Positions 1 through 9,429 of a stretch of DNA of 64,000 nucleotides are shown here, piece by piece. Each line of letters starts with the position of its first letter. The stretch's first letter is position 1. Location: positions 174,939,797 through 175,003,796 of the forward strand of contig CM070874.1 in assembly GCA_036365515.1 (NCBI GenBank), in the 5' to 3' direction. Below the pieces are notes generated by a model, which saw only the letters and a program-made list of their open reading frames with translations, was not told the DNA's origin and did not search any database. Both the position numbers and the translations under genes were made by a program. Source of the DNA: Torymus aiolomorphi. Taxonomy: Eukaryota; Arthropoda; Insecta; Hymenoptera; Torymidae.

Positions 1-1794
1 ATCGACCTTTTTTGAAATGTGCTTTTCTTCGTTAGAGGCAGCGATACGGTGTTCACCAACGTCTACACAGTGTTCATCTATGATCACGCACTTTCCGATT
101 TTTCCAAAAAGGTAGGTAACGTCCCCGATATCACCCCGAAGTTTAGAGTGTAGGTAGCATCTGCGGTAGGGGCCTGTGTAGACAAGCTGCCATAGTCCTA
201 GGGACGTTTGAGAACGACTGGATGTAACCTCCATCAATGCGCCACGAATTTTAGCTTTAAATTAACCTAAATTTAGAATACGACAATTTACAATGAAGCG
301 ACGTAGATGATGGAGCGCTAATTCCTTGTATGTTGATTTTTGCGTATAAGAAAATAAACGTTCATACAGTGTTCACCAAAGTTCATACAGTGTTCATCTA
401 TGATCACGCACTGCTCGGTTTTTACAACAAAAGTAGGTAACGTCCCAGAATTCACTCCGAATTTTAGAGTGCAGGCAGCGTCTGCTGTAGGGGCCTGTGT
501 AGAATAGCTGCCATCGTCATGTGGACGTGTCAGGACATCTGTATGTAACCTCTTAATAAGTAACGGATTTTAGCTTGTCTTTAATCCAGATTTAGAAGAC
601 GGCGACTTTCAAACCAACATATAGGACCAAGAAGCAACGTAGATGATGGAGTAATAATTCCTACTATTTTGATTTTTGAGTATAAGAAAATAAAGCTTCA
701 TACGGTGTTCACCAACGTTGATACAGTGTGAATCTTTGATCATGCACTGTTCGATTTTTACAAAAAATGTAGGGAACGTCCCCGAGATCACTTCTAATTT
801 TAGAGTGTAGGCAGCGTCTGCGGTAGAGTCCTATGTAAACAAGCTACCATAGTCCTGTGGACATTTCAGAACGTCTGAATGTAACCACTATCTGTGCACC
901 TCGAATTTTAGCTCGAAACTTATCTACATTTAGATGACGACGACTTACAAATCAATATATAGGACCATGAAGCGTCGTAGAGGGATTATTTCTTTTATTT
1001 TGATTTTTGATTATAAGAAAAAAAAGCTTCATACAATGTTCAACAATGTTCATACAGTTTTCATCTATGTTCATACCCCGTTCCATTTTTACAAAAAACG
1101 TAAGTAATGTACCCGAGAACACTGCGAATTTTAGAGTGTAGGCAGGGTCTACGTGTGGGGCCTGTGAAGACAATCTGCCATCGTCCTGTGGGCGTATCAA
1201 GACATCTATATGTACCCTCTTAATAAGTCACGAATTTTAGCTAGTCGTTAATTCACATTTAGAAGACAGCGACTTTCAAACTAATATATAGGACCAAGAA
1301 GCAACGTAGACGATGGAGCGATTATTCCTTTAATTTTGATGTTTGAGTATACGACAATAGAGCTTCATACAGTGTTCACCAACGTTCATACAGTGTTCAT
1401 CTATGTTCATACCCTACACCATTTTTACAAAAAAGTACGTAACGTCCCCGAGATCACTATGAATTTTAGAGTATAGGCAGCGTCCGCGGTTGCCTGTGTA
1501 GACAATCTGGCAACGTCCCGTGGACGTTTCAGGACATCTGAATGTAGCCTCTATTAATACGCCATAAATTTAAGCTTGCCATCAATCCACATTTAGAAGC
1601 CGGTGACTTATAAACCAATATATAGGACCAAGAAGCAACGTAGATGATGGAGCGATTATTTGTTTAATTTTCATTTTTGAGTATACGAAAATACAAGTTC
1701 ATACAGTGTTCGTGAACGTTCATACCGTGTTCATAATTGTTCATATAGTGTTCATACTGTGTTCGGACATTGTTCATACAGTGTTTATTTATTT
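1..1794 (+). repeat. ~334-bp tandem repeat array, copy 1
   Basis: At least five degenerate units. The conserved landmark TTCATACAGTGTTCACC or a close variant recurs near 361, 697, 1028, 1364 and 1698, giving spacings of 331-336 bp. Each unit also holds a GATGATGGAG block and a block reading GAATTTTAGAGTGTAGGCAG. The array runs off the left edge of the window. It is interrupted at 1794/1795 by gypsy element A, and its continuation reappears at 8525-8582. Short open frames here are only frames of the repeat and no gene is proposed. Related arrays lie at 49124-50789 (inverted) and 55904-57177 (direct). Confidence 0.85.
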
Positions 1795-2077
1795 TGTAAC
1801 GATACACCTTGTCAGTAGGCGCATCGATACGAAAACGCAAAGGCGAGAAGTTTTCTCTCTAATAGAACGCGTGCGCTAGAGAGAGAAAACCAACGAACCT
1901 GTCAACGGCATGGGAGAGCAAGCGTACGAGTGTGTACATACATGTACTTACGGATGTACACAAGTACCGGAGCTCGTACAGCGAGGACAGAGAGCAGGCG
2001 ACTGAGTAGCCGACTTCCTCTCCACCGACCGCCGCGACCACGCGTCGCACAGGACTATACCGCACTCGGCGAGCGAG

Positions 2078-2083
2078 TATAAA
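2078..2083 (+). promoter_or_regulatory. Putative LTR TATA box
   Basis: TATAAA lies in the 5' LTR about 340 bp upstream of the AATAAA signal, a sensible U3/R spacing. The same hexamer is at 8048-8053 in the 3' LTR. It would drive transcription of the genomic RNA. Inferred from motif and position only. Confidence 0.55.
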
Positions 2084-2424
2084 TGCCGCCTCGCGCGCCG
2101 TGGAAGATGATTCTCTCAGCCCAGGGCTGTACTCGCTAAGCCCTGGAGCCCGCCGACGGAGCGGAGTATACAAGCGCACTCGTTACTCTGCACTCGAAGC
2201 GTCGCTGAGACGATTCCCGGGGTATACGAGCGCACTCGTTACCCGGGTGTTGTCCACGAGTAGTGGGAGCGCACTCGCCTACTCGTGGAGAACCGCGCAC
2301 GTTACCACCGTAGTCTAGCTATTCATGATTGTATCTAATATCGCGCTCCACTGTTCTATATGTTACAGATCCCTGCCAAACGCGACCTGTAGTATCGTAT
2401 AAGGAATGTATTAATATTAAGTTA

Positions 2425-2430
2425 AATAAA
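2425..2430 (+). promoter_or_regulatory. LTR polyadenylation signal
   Basis: AATAAA in the 5' LTR; the functional equivalent in the 3' LTR is at 8395-8400. It is followed by a T-rich stretch, consistent with the R/U5 border of an LTR retrotransposon. Confidence 0.5.
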
Positions 2431-2554
2431 TTGTTATTCTTTCCCTACTTATCTGGCTTTGTAAATTTATTTTAATCGCTCTTTCCATTCAAATCCTGCT
2501 CGATTAGCTATCCTCATGAGAGAGCAATCCTTTCGCATGAATACTACCGTTTCA

Positions 2555-2572
2555 TGGCGCCCGAACAGGGAC
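2555..2572 (+). promoter_or_regulatory. Primer-binding site complementary to tRNA-Lys
   Basis: TGGCGCCCGAACAGGGAC starts at the first base after the 5' LTR. All 18 bases match the tRNA-Lys(UUU)-type primer site familiar from Lys3-primed retroelements. The tRNA would prime minus-strand cDNA synthesis. The zero-base gap to the LTR fixes the LTR end at 2554. Confidence 0.9.
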
Positions 2573-2690
2573 TAGTTTTTCTTTTCACGCAGAAGAATGA
2601 AAAAAGATCATTCAAGTGACATCTAATATTGAAATAAATTATACAAAGCAAAATAAGAAAATTTTTTTTTACCGGTTATTACTAACAGTC

Positions 2691-3836
2691 ATGGGGAAAG
2701 TGGGATGGGTTTACAAACTCCGAAAGGAGCAACTCATGGACGAACTCGCGAAACTAGACATAGATAATACAGGGAACGTAGCAGAACTTCGACAACGGTT
2801 AGTAGCAATAGCGAAAATAAGTCCGAGACATTTTAAAAATCAACCGGAAGACACGGAGGAGTACGATGAGAGACTAGATAAGACCCGCGACCTGGAAGAA
2901 CAGGTAGATAACACATCAACCCCACAGAGCAGGCAAACGCAAATGTTAATACCGAATCAGGAGACGGCCACGGCACAAATAAACTATGTAACAGTAGAAA
3001 ATACGACCGCGAAGATACTAGATCAGATGCGAAAATGGAATTGTCACTTCGACGGTCGCGATGTATACGGGTTTTTGGAAAGAGTTGAGGAGTTACGGAA
3101 AGCATATGGCTTCACCGATGCAAACCTTCTCATAGGATTTCCGGAATTATTACGGGGGGAAGCCCAACTTTGGTATCGAAACTTAGAAAATATAAATAAT
3201 TATACAGAACTTAAAGAATCGTTGCGCAGTTTCTACATACCACCAGGAGAGCGACGGAATCTTGACCGACAAATAAGCGAACGTAGACAGTTAAACGGGG
3301 AAGTATTTAGAAGCTACGCAACGTCACTTAGTACATTAATGCGCCGTCGAGGGGACATAAACCGTGAGACTCAACTCGATAATATCTATTATAACATGCG
3401 CGCCGAGTTACGATTGCACATTCGACGGTCGGATTTTAACAACGTCAATGAACTCATCCAACGCGTGGAAGAAATAGAAGAGGTACTGACACAAACGGTT
3501 AAAGAAGTAAGAGGAGAAAGACCGAGGAATAACGCCGGGAATATTATGGAAGTTACGACAACATACAACCGGAACACGTACTGCTGGAAATGCAAACAAC
3601 GCGGACATAGGAGAATGAACTGTCGGAATACACAGAGGAAATTTTGTTCGTATTGTGAAACAGACGGTATATTAACGCGCGATTGCCGGTGCCACGAGAA
3701 TATAGACGCATCGGGAAACGAAAAGAGGGTCGGACCCACACCGGGGCAGGACCGACCCACACAAACAAGACCTCCGATGTCGACAGCCGCTATTTCGTTC
3801 GAGTCAACGCCGGTCGAGAGAAATTTCGAGGCCTAA
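2691..3836 (+). CDS. gag: Gag polyprotein of gypsy A
   Basis: Structural protein of the retrotransposon particle, about 381 residues from the ATG at 2691. The frame is open from 2616, but MGKVGWVYKLRKEQL aligns with the start of the gypsy B gag (MATQVGVAWIYKLRKEEL), so 2691 is preferred. The N-terminal ~45 residues look like a SAP-type helix-turn-helix. The middle matches retrotransposon gag (WYRNLENI and following). A CCHC zinc knuckle, CWKCKQRGHRRMNC, lies near residues 300-315, followed by a second Cys-rich patch (FCSYCETDG). The frame is intact. The 3' end overlaps pol, and ribosomes would enter pol through the -1 shift signal at 3713-3758. Confidence 0.92.
   Translation: MGKVGWVYKLRKEQLMDELAKLDIDNTGNVAELRQRLVAIAKISPRHFKNQPEDTEEYDERLDKTRDLEEQVDNTSTPQSRQTQMLIPNQETATAQINYVTVENTTAKILDQMRKWNCHFDGRDVYGFLERVEELRKAYGFTDANLLIGFPELLRGEAQLWYRNLENINNYTELKESLRSFYIPPGERRNLDRQISERRQLNGEVFRSYATSLSTLMRRRGDINRETQLDNIYYNMRAELRLHIRRSDFNNVNELIQRVEEIEEVLTQTVKEVRGERPRNNAGNIMEVTTTYNRNTYCWKCKQRGHRRMNCRNTQRKFCSYCETDGILTRDCRCHENIDASGNEKRVGPTPGQDRPTQTRPPMSTAAISFESTPVERNFEA
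3713..3758 (+). promoter_or_regulatory. -1 ribosomal frameshift signal (slippery GGGAAAC plus stem-loop)
   Basis: G GGA AAC at 3713-3719 is in the correct phase: GGA and AAC are zero-frame gag codons, and a slip of -1 continues at 3719 in the pol frame. Seven bases later GGGTCGG (3727-3733) can pair perfectly with CCGACCC (3752-3758) around an 18-base loop. The site lies inside the gag/pol overlap, since the pol frame is open only after the stop at 3656-3658. The same heptamer is in the same phase in gypsy B at 41612-41618. The motif class is well established for retroelements; function here is inferred. Confidence 0.82.
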
Positions 3837-6799
3837 TAGATCCCGGATCAATAGGATCATATATAAACCCACGCGCGACGCATAAATGCCTTACGCAAGG
3901 GTGGGTAAATCAGGCGGAACGAAAGGCAGCGCGGATGGCCGATGGTACCCCTGCCACTCTTGAGAGCAGTATATCTGGAGAGTGCAGAGTACAAGACAAA
4001 AAAGTACGACACCGTTTTTTGGTTATGGAAGGATTAACAACCGATTTTTTACTTGGAATGGACATACTCGTTAAACTAGGGCTACAACTAACGTTGAATG
4101 GGAGAAAGATCAGAACCGGAGAGACAGACGGCAACGAGAGGTTATGTTCCGTCGGAGAACCAGTAGGTTTAGCTCAGTTAACGATATCTGAGGAGGAAGA
4201 ATTAGAGGAATTCATAAAACAAAGAATGGCCGAGTTCGAAAACATTCAAGGGGTTACTCCATTAATCCAACACAAAATTAGGGTTATCGAACAAACACCC
4301 ATTAAACAGAGATACCGACCCAGAAATCCGGCAATGCAGGAAATAATTAACAAGGAAGTTGAGAAAATGTTAGAGGAAGGGGTAATTCAGCCGTCGGAAA
4401 GCCCGTGGAGCTCCCCAGTAGTAATTACGAAAAAAAAAAACGGAAAACGCAGATTTTGTATCGATTTCAAAAAGATAAATCAAATTTCGGAGAAAGATGC
4501 CTACCCGCTCCCACATATCAACGCAATTCTAGATAAACTCAAAGGGGCAAAATATTTATCCTCAATCGATTTAAAAAACGGCTACTGGCAGGTAGCCTTA
4601 ACCCCAGAAAGTCGAGCGATAACCGCGTTCACAGTAGCGGGAAAAGGCTTGTTCGAGTTTAACGTCATGCCCTTCGGACTTCACGCGGCCCCGGCAACGT
4701 TTCAACGTCTGCTAGACCAAGTAATTACACCCGAAATGGCACCGAATGCCTTTGCATACCTAGATGACATCATCATAGTAACAGATACGTTTGAGAAACA
4801 CATAGAAAAATTAACGGAAGTGTTTAAACGACTTCGGGAAGCGCGACTTAAGCCAAATCCCGCGAAATGCCATTTTGCCCGGAACAGGTTGACATATCTA
4901 GGGCACGTAGTGGACAGGGAGGGCTTGCGAACCGACCCTGAAAAGGTAGCAGCCATTGCTAATTTACCGCCACCGGCAAACACAAAAGAACTAAAGAGAT
5001 TCATGGGTCTTTTATCGTGGTATCGCCGGTTCATCAAAAACGTGTCCCAAATAGCTTCACCGCTGAATAAATTACTCCAAAAGAAAATTAAATGGTATTG
5101 GGACAACGCACAGCAAGAAGCTTTCGAGGAATTAAAACGTAGACTAACGGAAGCTCCCGTACTAGCTTGTCAAGATTGGACCAAACCATTTATTCTACAG
5201 ACTGATGCGAGTCTGCAAGGACTAGGAGCAATGCTTGCCCAAAGCGACGGCACAAAGGAGTATGTCATTGCATACGCGAGCCGATCACTGAATAAAGCAG
5301 AGAAAAATTATTCCGTAACAGAGCTAGAGTGTTTAGCCGTGAAGTGGGGTATTTGGAAAATGCGCCATTATTTGGAAGGATATCAATTTACCGTAATAAC
5401 AGACCACCAATCGCTAAAATGGCTTAATAAAATAGAAAACCCATCGGGTAGATTAGCTCGCTGGGCAATGGAATTAAGTCAGTGGGATTGCGAGGTGCGT
5501 TATCGCAAAGGCAGCGAAAATACCGTGGCAGACATACTCTCACGACAACCATTAGACGTAGGCGCAATTGACGCAAAAGAAAATGATTGGTACGCACATA
5601 AAATCATCGCCGTACAGACAAAACCGGACGAATACCCAGAATACTGCAGAAGAGACGGAAGACTATATCGTCATATTCTCCATTCGCTCGATTTTAAAGA
5701 GAACGATCCGGCGGACGAATGGAAAATATGCATCGCAAAGTCAGAACAGGAACGCGTGTTAAGGGAAAATCACGACGATCTTACCGCCGGTCATTTGGGC
5801 ATCGCAAAAACAGTGCATAGACTGGAGCGCTCTTATTATTGGCCGGGAATGTTCAAAGACGCGACAAAATACGTGCGAGCGTGTGGAAACTGCCAACGTC
5901 ATAAAGCGCAGCAACAAGCACCAGCCGGTAAAATGCATGCCACATACGTCGACCAACCATGGGAAATGGTCTCTATCGACCTGGTGGGCCCAATTCCCCG
6001 GTCTAACACGGGACACTCAACGTTACTAGTAATGCAGGACCAACTCACGAAATGGATAGAATTAAAAGCACTACGTAAAGCTACCGGAGCCGCGATCGCT
6101 AAAACAGTAAAAGAATAAATCATTCTCCGTTTTGGCTGTCCGAGAACTATTCTAAGCGACAACGGCAAACCATTTATTAGTCGAGACTTTGAAAATCTAT
6201 TAAAAGATGCCGAAATTCAACATAGAAGGACACCACCGTATACACCGCAATGCAACCCCGTCGAACGTGCAAATTGTACCGTTAAAACCATGATAGGGCA
6301 ATACACCAGTAGAAACCAAAAAACATGGGATTTGCATCTAAACGAAATAGCATTCGCGTTTAACTCCGCGCAAAGCGAGACAACGAATTATACCCCCGCA
6401 TACTTAAATTATGGCCGCGAAATAATAGCACCTGGAAGTTTGCAGCAAGAAGTAAGAGTAGGGTCGGGGAAAACATTAAAAGATAGGATAGAGGAATTAA
6501 AAAACGCGATCGAGGTAGCAAAAACAAGCACCGCAAGGAGCTTTAACAGAAAACAAAAACACTATAACCTTAGAAGACGCAATTGACAACCGAGGGTAGG
6601 AGACCTAGTTTTAAAAAAACAGATCATTCTTTCCAATAAAGCTAAGGCGATCAACGCAAAATTACTAGATAAATTCGCCGGGCCATATACGGTAAAAAAA
6701 CTCGTAAGTCCAGTAATATTCGATCTACGAGACGAGAGGGGGAAATTAGTACGGAATATTCACGTAAAAGACCTCAAACCCTTCGTCAATCCGGTATAA
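3719..6799 (+). pseudogene. pol: Pol polyprotein of gypsy A (protease, RT, RNase H, integrase) with two stops
   Basis: Reached by -1 frameshift from gag. The protease active site reads LIDPGS instead of D-T/S-G, and its second motif is FLLGMDIL. RT motifs in order are RFCIDFKKIN, SIDLKNGYWQV, VMPFGLHAAP and the catalytic YLDD (about 4757). RNase H follows with QTDAS, TELE and TDH. Integrase has an HHCC zinc site ending CGNCQRH, then a DDE core with D in SIDLVGP, D in SDNGKPF and E in NPVERAN. The frame is continuous to 6799 except for TAA at 6116-6118, between the first and second catalytic Asp, and TGA at 6584-6586 in the integrase C-terminal region. Both are single-codon nonsense changes, so enzyme output from this copy should stop inside integrase. 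Confidence 0.92.
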
Positions 6800-7001
6800 A
6801 AGTAAGCGAAAAATTGTAAGGGCAACTAGTCCACGATGGTAGCCCAAGCGTCAAACATTATACACGAAACAGCGAAAATAGAATTGTAAGAACAAAATTG
6901 TACAGGTGATCAACCTTAAAGGTAAACAAAACGATAGGCGGAAATTAACGACAATCCTTTTCAAAGTAGCTCAGTTCCAATTCAAACCGCAAGCGAGAAC
7001 C

Positions 7002-7682
7002 ATGAGGGAAAAAGAGGCCATCCTCCGAGAATGGGACGAGCCATATATTCCCGAGGGCATACAACATCAGTCAGCTCGGGAATATGTGCCAACACCTCGG
7101 CCCATCCTCGAGGAGCAAGAGGTGGAAAAGGCACTCGCGCCGTGGAGGAAAGTACCGCGACAGCACTCACCGATAAGGGAGTTAATATCATCGCCCGCCG
7201 CAATTATGAATTCATCAGCGGCATACCCGAAGGTGACCGCTGCCTTTGCGGAAAGGCAGGATTTTTCGTGGGGTGCACCAGCGGGCGGTGCCGCTTCACC
7301 CTCGGGCGGATCCGGGAAATTACCCCACACCAAGGCGGAGAGGGATGTTTTTTTATACGGCCGGGAGGAGCAGCCAGCACCACAACAAACCATCCCGCTA
7401 CCGAATCCAGCTACGGGGTGGAGAAAAATGTACACCCCGTACAACCGCGCCACAACGTGACTACCGCACCGGCGGGTGAAAATACCGAACGGGCCAGAGG
7501 TCGAGGTGCCTATCGGGGTAACGCAGTATCGCGTAACGCACAACGGTTGGCGTTGGCACCTGCGCCTTGACAAATCCAACGGCAACGTCAGGCATCTAGG
7601 AAAACCCCGACGTGTAAATATTCTTTTTTTATTTTTTTTTTTTATTTTTATTATTCGTCTTTTAACACTACGTTGTACATAA
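7002..7682 (+). pseudogene. Putative third ORF of gypsy A, product unknown, one internal stop
   Basis: A frame downstream of pol starts at ATG 7002 (open from 6906) and runs about 150 codons to TGA 7458-7460. It resumes in the same frame to 7682 with another ~73 codons. The N-terminal part is Pro/Ala/Gly-rich. The part after the stop is compositionally protein-like (VPIGVTQYRVTHNGWRWHL) and ends in a hydrophobic run made by a T-rich tract. No signal peptide, furin-type site or clear envelope features are seen, so an env assignment is not supported. Overlapping frames at 7031-7570 and minus 7067-7585 are probably shadows. Whether it is translated is unknown. Confidence 0.45.
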
Positions 7683-7722
7683 TGCGCATAGAGTAAAGCC
7701 AGCGGGCTTCACTCTCCTTAGC

Positions 7723-7732
7723 GGGGGGGAAA
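7723..7732 (+). promoter_or_regulatory. Polypurine tract
   Basis: GGGGGGGAAA lies immediately 5' of the TG that starts the 3' LTR. This is the expected plus-strand primer site for retrotransposon cDNA synthesis and sets the LTR boundary at 7733. Confidence 0.85.
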
Positions 7733-8524
7733 TGTAACGATACACCTTGTCAGTAGGCGCATCGATACGAAAACGCAAAGGCGAGAAGTTTTCTCTCTAT
7801 AGAACGCGTGCGCTAGAGAGAGAAAACCGACGAACCTGTCAACGGCATGGGAGAGCAAGCGTACGAGTGTGTACATACATGTACTCACGGATGTACACAA
7901 GTACCGGAGCTCGTACAGCGAGGAGAGAGAGCAGGCGACTGAGTAGCCGACATCCCTCTCCACCGACCGCCGCGACCACGCGTCGCACAGGACGCACAAG
8001 CTATAGCGCGCCCCACCGCGCCGACTATACCGCACTCGGCGAGCGAGTATAAATGCCGCCTCACGCGCCGTGGAAGATGATTCTCTCAGCCCAGGGGCGT
8101 ACTCGCTAAGCCCTGGAGCCCGCCGACGGAGTGGAGTATACGAGCGCACTCGTTACTCTGCACTCGAAGCGTCGCTGAGACGATTCCCCGGGTATACGAG
8201 CGCACTCGTTACCCGGGTGTTGTCCACGAGTAGTGGGAGCGCACTCGCCTACTCGTGGAGAACCGCGCACGCGACCACCGTAGTCTAGCTATTCATGATT
8301 GTATCTAATACCGCGCTCCACTGTTCTATATGTTACAGATCCCCGCCAAACGCGACCTGCAGTATCGTATAAGGAATGTATTAATATTAAGTTAAATAAA
8401 TTGTTATTCTTTCCCTACTTATCTGGCTTTGTAAATTTATTTTAATCGCTCTCTCCATTCGAATCCTGCTCCATTAGCTATCCTCATGAGAGAGCAATCC
8501 TTTCGCAAGAATACTACCGTTTCA
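7733..8524 (+). repeat. 3' LTR of gypsy A (792 bp)
   Basis: Closely matches the 5' LTR from TGTAACGATACACC to CCGTTTCA, with the TATAAA box at 8048-8053 and AATAAA at 8395-8400. It keeps a ~32-bp segment near 7995-8026 that the 5' LTR lacks. Otherwise only scattered substitutions and 1-bp indels separate them. It is followed by the duplicated target ATTT and the continuation of the 334-bp repeat flank. Confidence 0.93.
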
Positions 8525-8582
8525 ATTTTTATGTCACTTTTATAAAAAAATTAAGCAACGTGTTTGAGAAAAACGCGGATTT
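8525..8582 (+). repeat. Flank of the 334-bp array, split off by gypsy A
   Basis: Starts with the ATTT target duplication and continues with a sequence ending AAACGCGGATTTTGGA. This matches the flank that directly follows array copy 3 (57178-57240) and, inverted, precedes array copy 2 (about 49063-49123). After 8582 it is joined abruptly to the AAAATGTAA repeat, unlike the other copies, so a ~1.9-kb deletion relative to 57245-59170 is implied. Confidence 0.75.
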
Positions 8583-8770
8583 TGGAATAAAAATGGGAAT
8601 TAATGTAAAAATTGTAAAAAATGTATATCAAGTAGAAAATGTAAGAAAATGTAAAAAAGGAAAAATAAAAAACAAAAATTAAAAACATTAAAAATTTATA
8701 AATTTAAAAAATGTAAAGACAGGAAAAAATGTAACAGTATTGAAAAATGTAAAAGGTGTAAGAAGTGCAA
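8583..8770 (+). repeat. AAAATGTAA-type low-complexity block
   Basis: Purine-rich repeat built from AAAAATGTAA variants. In one frame it reads as Cys/Lys motifs (CKKC-like), in another as Asn/Val/Lys. The same block with the same internal order occurs at 30300-30480, 33000-33232, 35855-36000, 46056-46280, 53760-53935 and 59145-59345, and inverted at 30481-30830 and 36290-36460. It always lies upstream of, or replaces, the RNase H-type LINE fragment. No function assigned. Confidence 0.7.
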
Positions 8771-9290
8771 AAAATGACAGAATCGTCAAAAATTTTGGGA
8801 AATGAAAAGGCAGATAGGTTAGCGAGGAGGGGAGCGGCAGGACTAAGGGTAATCAGAGTCAACACTGCTGTTCCTCTCTGCGCGGTTGATGAAAGGATAC
8901 GTAACTGGATTAAGAGGGAACATATAGCAAGATGGAAGGATATCAAGGGTACAGACATGCCAAGTTATTCCTTGGTGAGGAGGCACCCAAGAGCTGGACC
9001 AGGAAACTGATCGACCTCCCCAAGGCGACGATCAGATCCTTTGTAGGATGGATGACAGGACATTGTGAACTGGAATACTTTAAGAGGAGAATTGGAAGGG
9101 TGGGTGAGGGCAGCTGCAGACTCTGCGGAGAAGAGAACCCATACACCTGCTTTACTCCTGCCCAAGGGTTCTAGGGGGGAGGCATCGGGTGTGCAGGGAG
9201 TGCCTCCTAAAACCAGAGGAGATCCGCACACTGAGTCTGGGCGAGATCCTCAGCTTACTGGTCTATATTAAAGGTATGATTGTGGGAGGG
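8771..9290 (+). pseudogene. 3' end of a LINE ORF2: RNase H tail and CCHC domain (copy 1)
   Basis: The fragment begins with the last RNase H motif (GNEKADRLARRG) and continues into the C-terminal domain typical of I/LOA/R1-group non-LTR retrotransposons (GWMTGHCELEYFKRRIGR, then Cys-x2-Cys CRLCGEE). A frameshift near 8935-9010 and a deletion in the zinc motif around 9130-9160 break it. The copy at 59346-59877 has a complete Cys-x2-Cys-x7-His-x4-Cys. It follows the AAAATGTAA block directly and precedes a Jockey-type RT fragment, an order repeated in all three modules. Confidence 0.82.
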
Positions 9291-9429
9291 TAGAGCCAAG
9301 GAGGCAAAGCGCAATGGGCCATACAGGCCTACGCGCGAGCTGACACTGACAGCAGGGGCCGTCAGTGCGCCTCCGACAACCTTCGACACCTTCGACTATC
9401 CGACTAATAGATATATATCGACGGACCTC
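9291..9429 (+). other. LINE 3' UTR-like linker
   Basis: Conserved linker between the RNase H-type LINE end and the RT fragment, containing CAATGGGCCATACAGGCCTA and the CGACGGACCTCTTGCACCG boundary. The same linker is at 59880-60020 and, inverted, at 45460-45600. No coding signal. Confidence 0.5.

Larger units (their letters stand above)
1795..2554 (+). repeat. 5' LTR of gypsy A (760 bp)
   Basis: Begins TGTAACGATACACC and ends CCGTTTCA. It carries a TATAAA box (2078-2083) in a GC-rich stretch and AATAAA at 2425-2430. It is about 32 bp shorter than the 3' LTR because a segment between short GAC repeats (after about 2054) is missing. Inverted and direct motifs around ACTCGTTAC and GCGCACTCG produce spurious ORFs at 2100-2318 and, on the minus strand, 1859-2179. 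Confidence 0.93.
1795..8524 (+). mobile_element. Ty3/gypsy LTR retrotransposon A, full length but with stop codons
   Basis: The 6.7-kb element starts TG and ends CA and has two closely similar LTRs, a primer-binding site directly after the 5' LTR and a polypurine tract directly before the 3' LTR. Gag, pol in the order protease-RT-RNase H-integrase, and a third ORF lie between. ATTT at 1791-1794 and 8525-8528 is a 4-bp target-site duplication. The uninterrupted target is seen at about 57168-57190 in another copy of the host repeat. Integrase after RNase H places it in Ty3/gypsy. Two stops in pol and one in ORF3 make this copy non-autonomous. Near-identical LTRs suggest a fairly recent insertion. 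Confidence 0.95.

Noticed and set aside
2100..2318. Plus-strand ORF in the LTR (and its twin at 8070-8288)
   Set aside because: Lies wholly inside the two LTRs of gypsy A over GC-rich short repeats; no domain, and explained by the LTR.
3389..4134. Minus-strand ORFs opposite gag and pol
   Set aside because: Shadows of the intact gag and pol frames.
7002..7682. Envelope gene making gypsy A an errantivirus-like element
   Set aside because: No signal peptide, no furin-type cleavage site and too short; the terminal hydrophobic run comes from a T tract.
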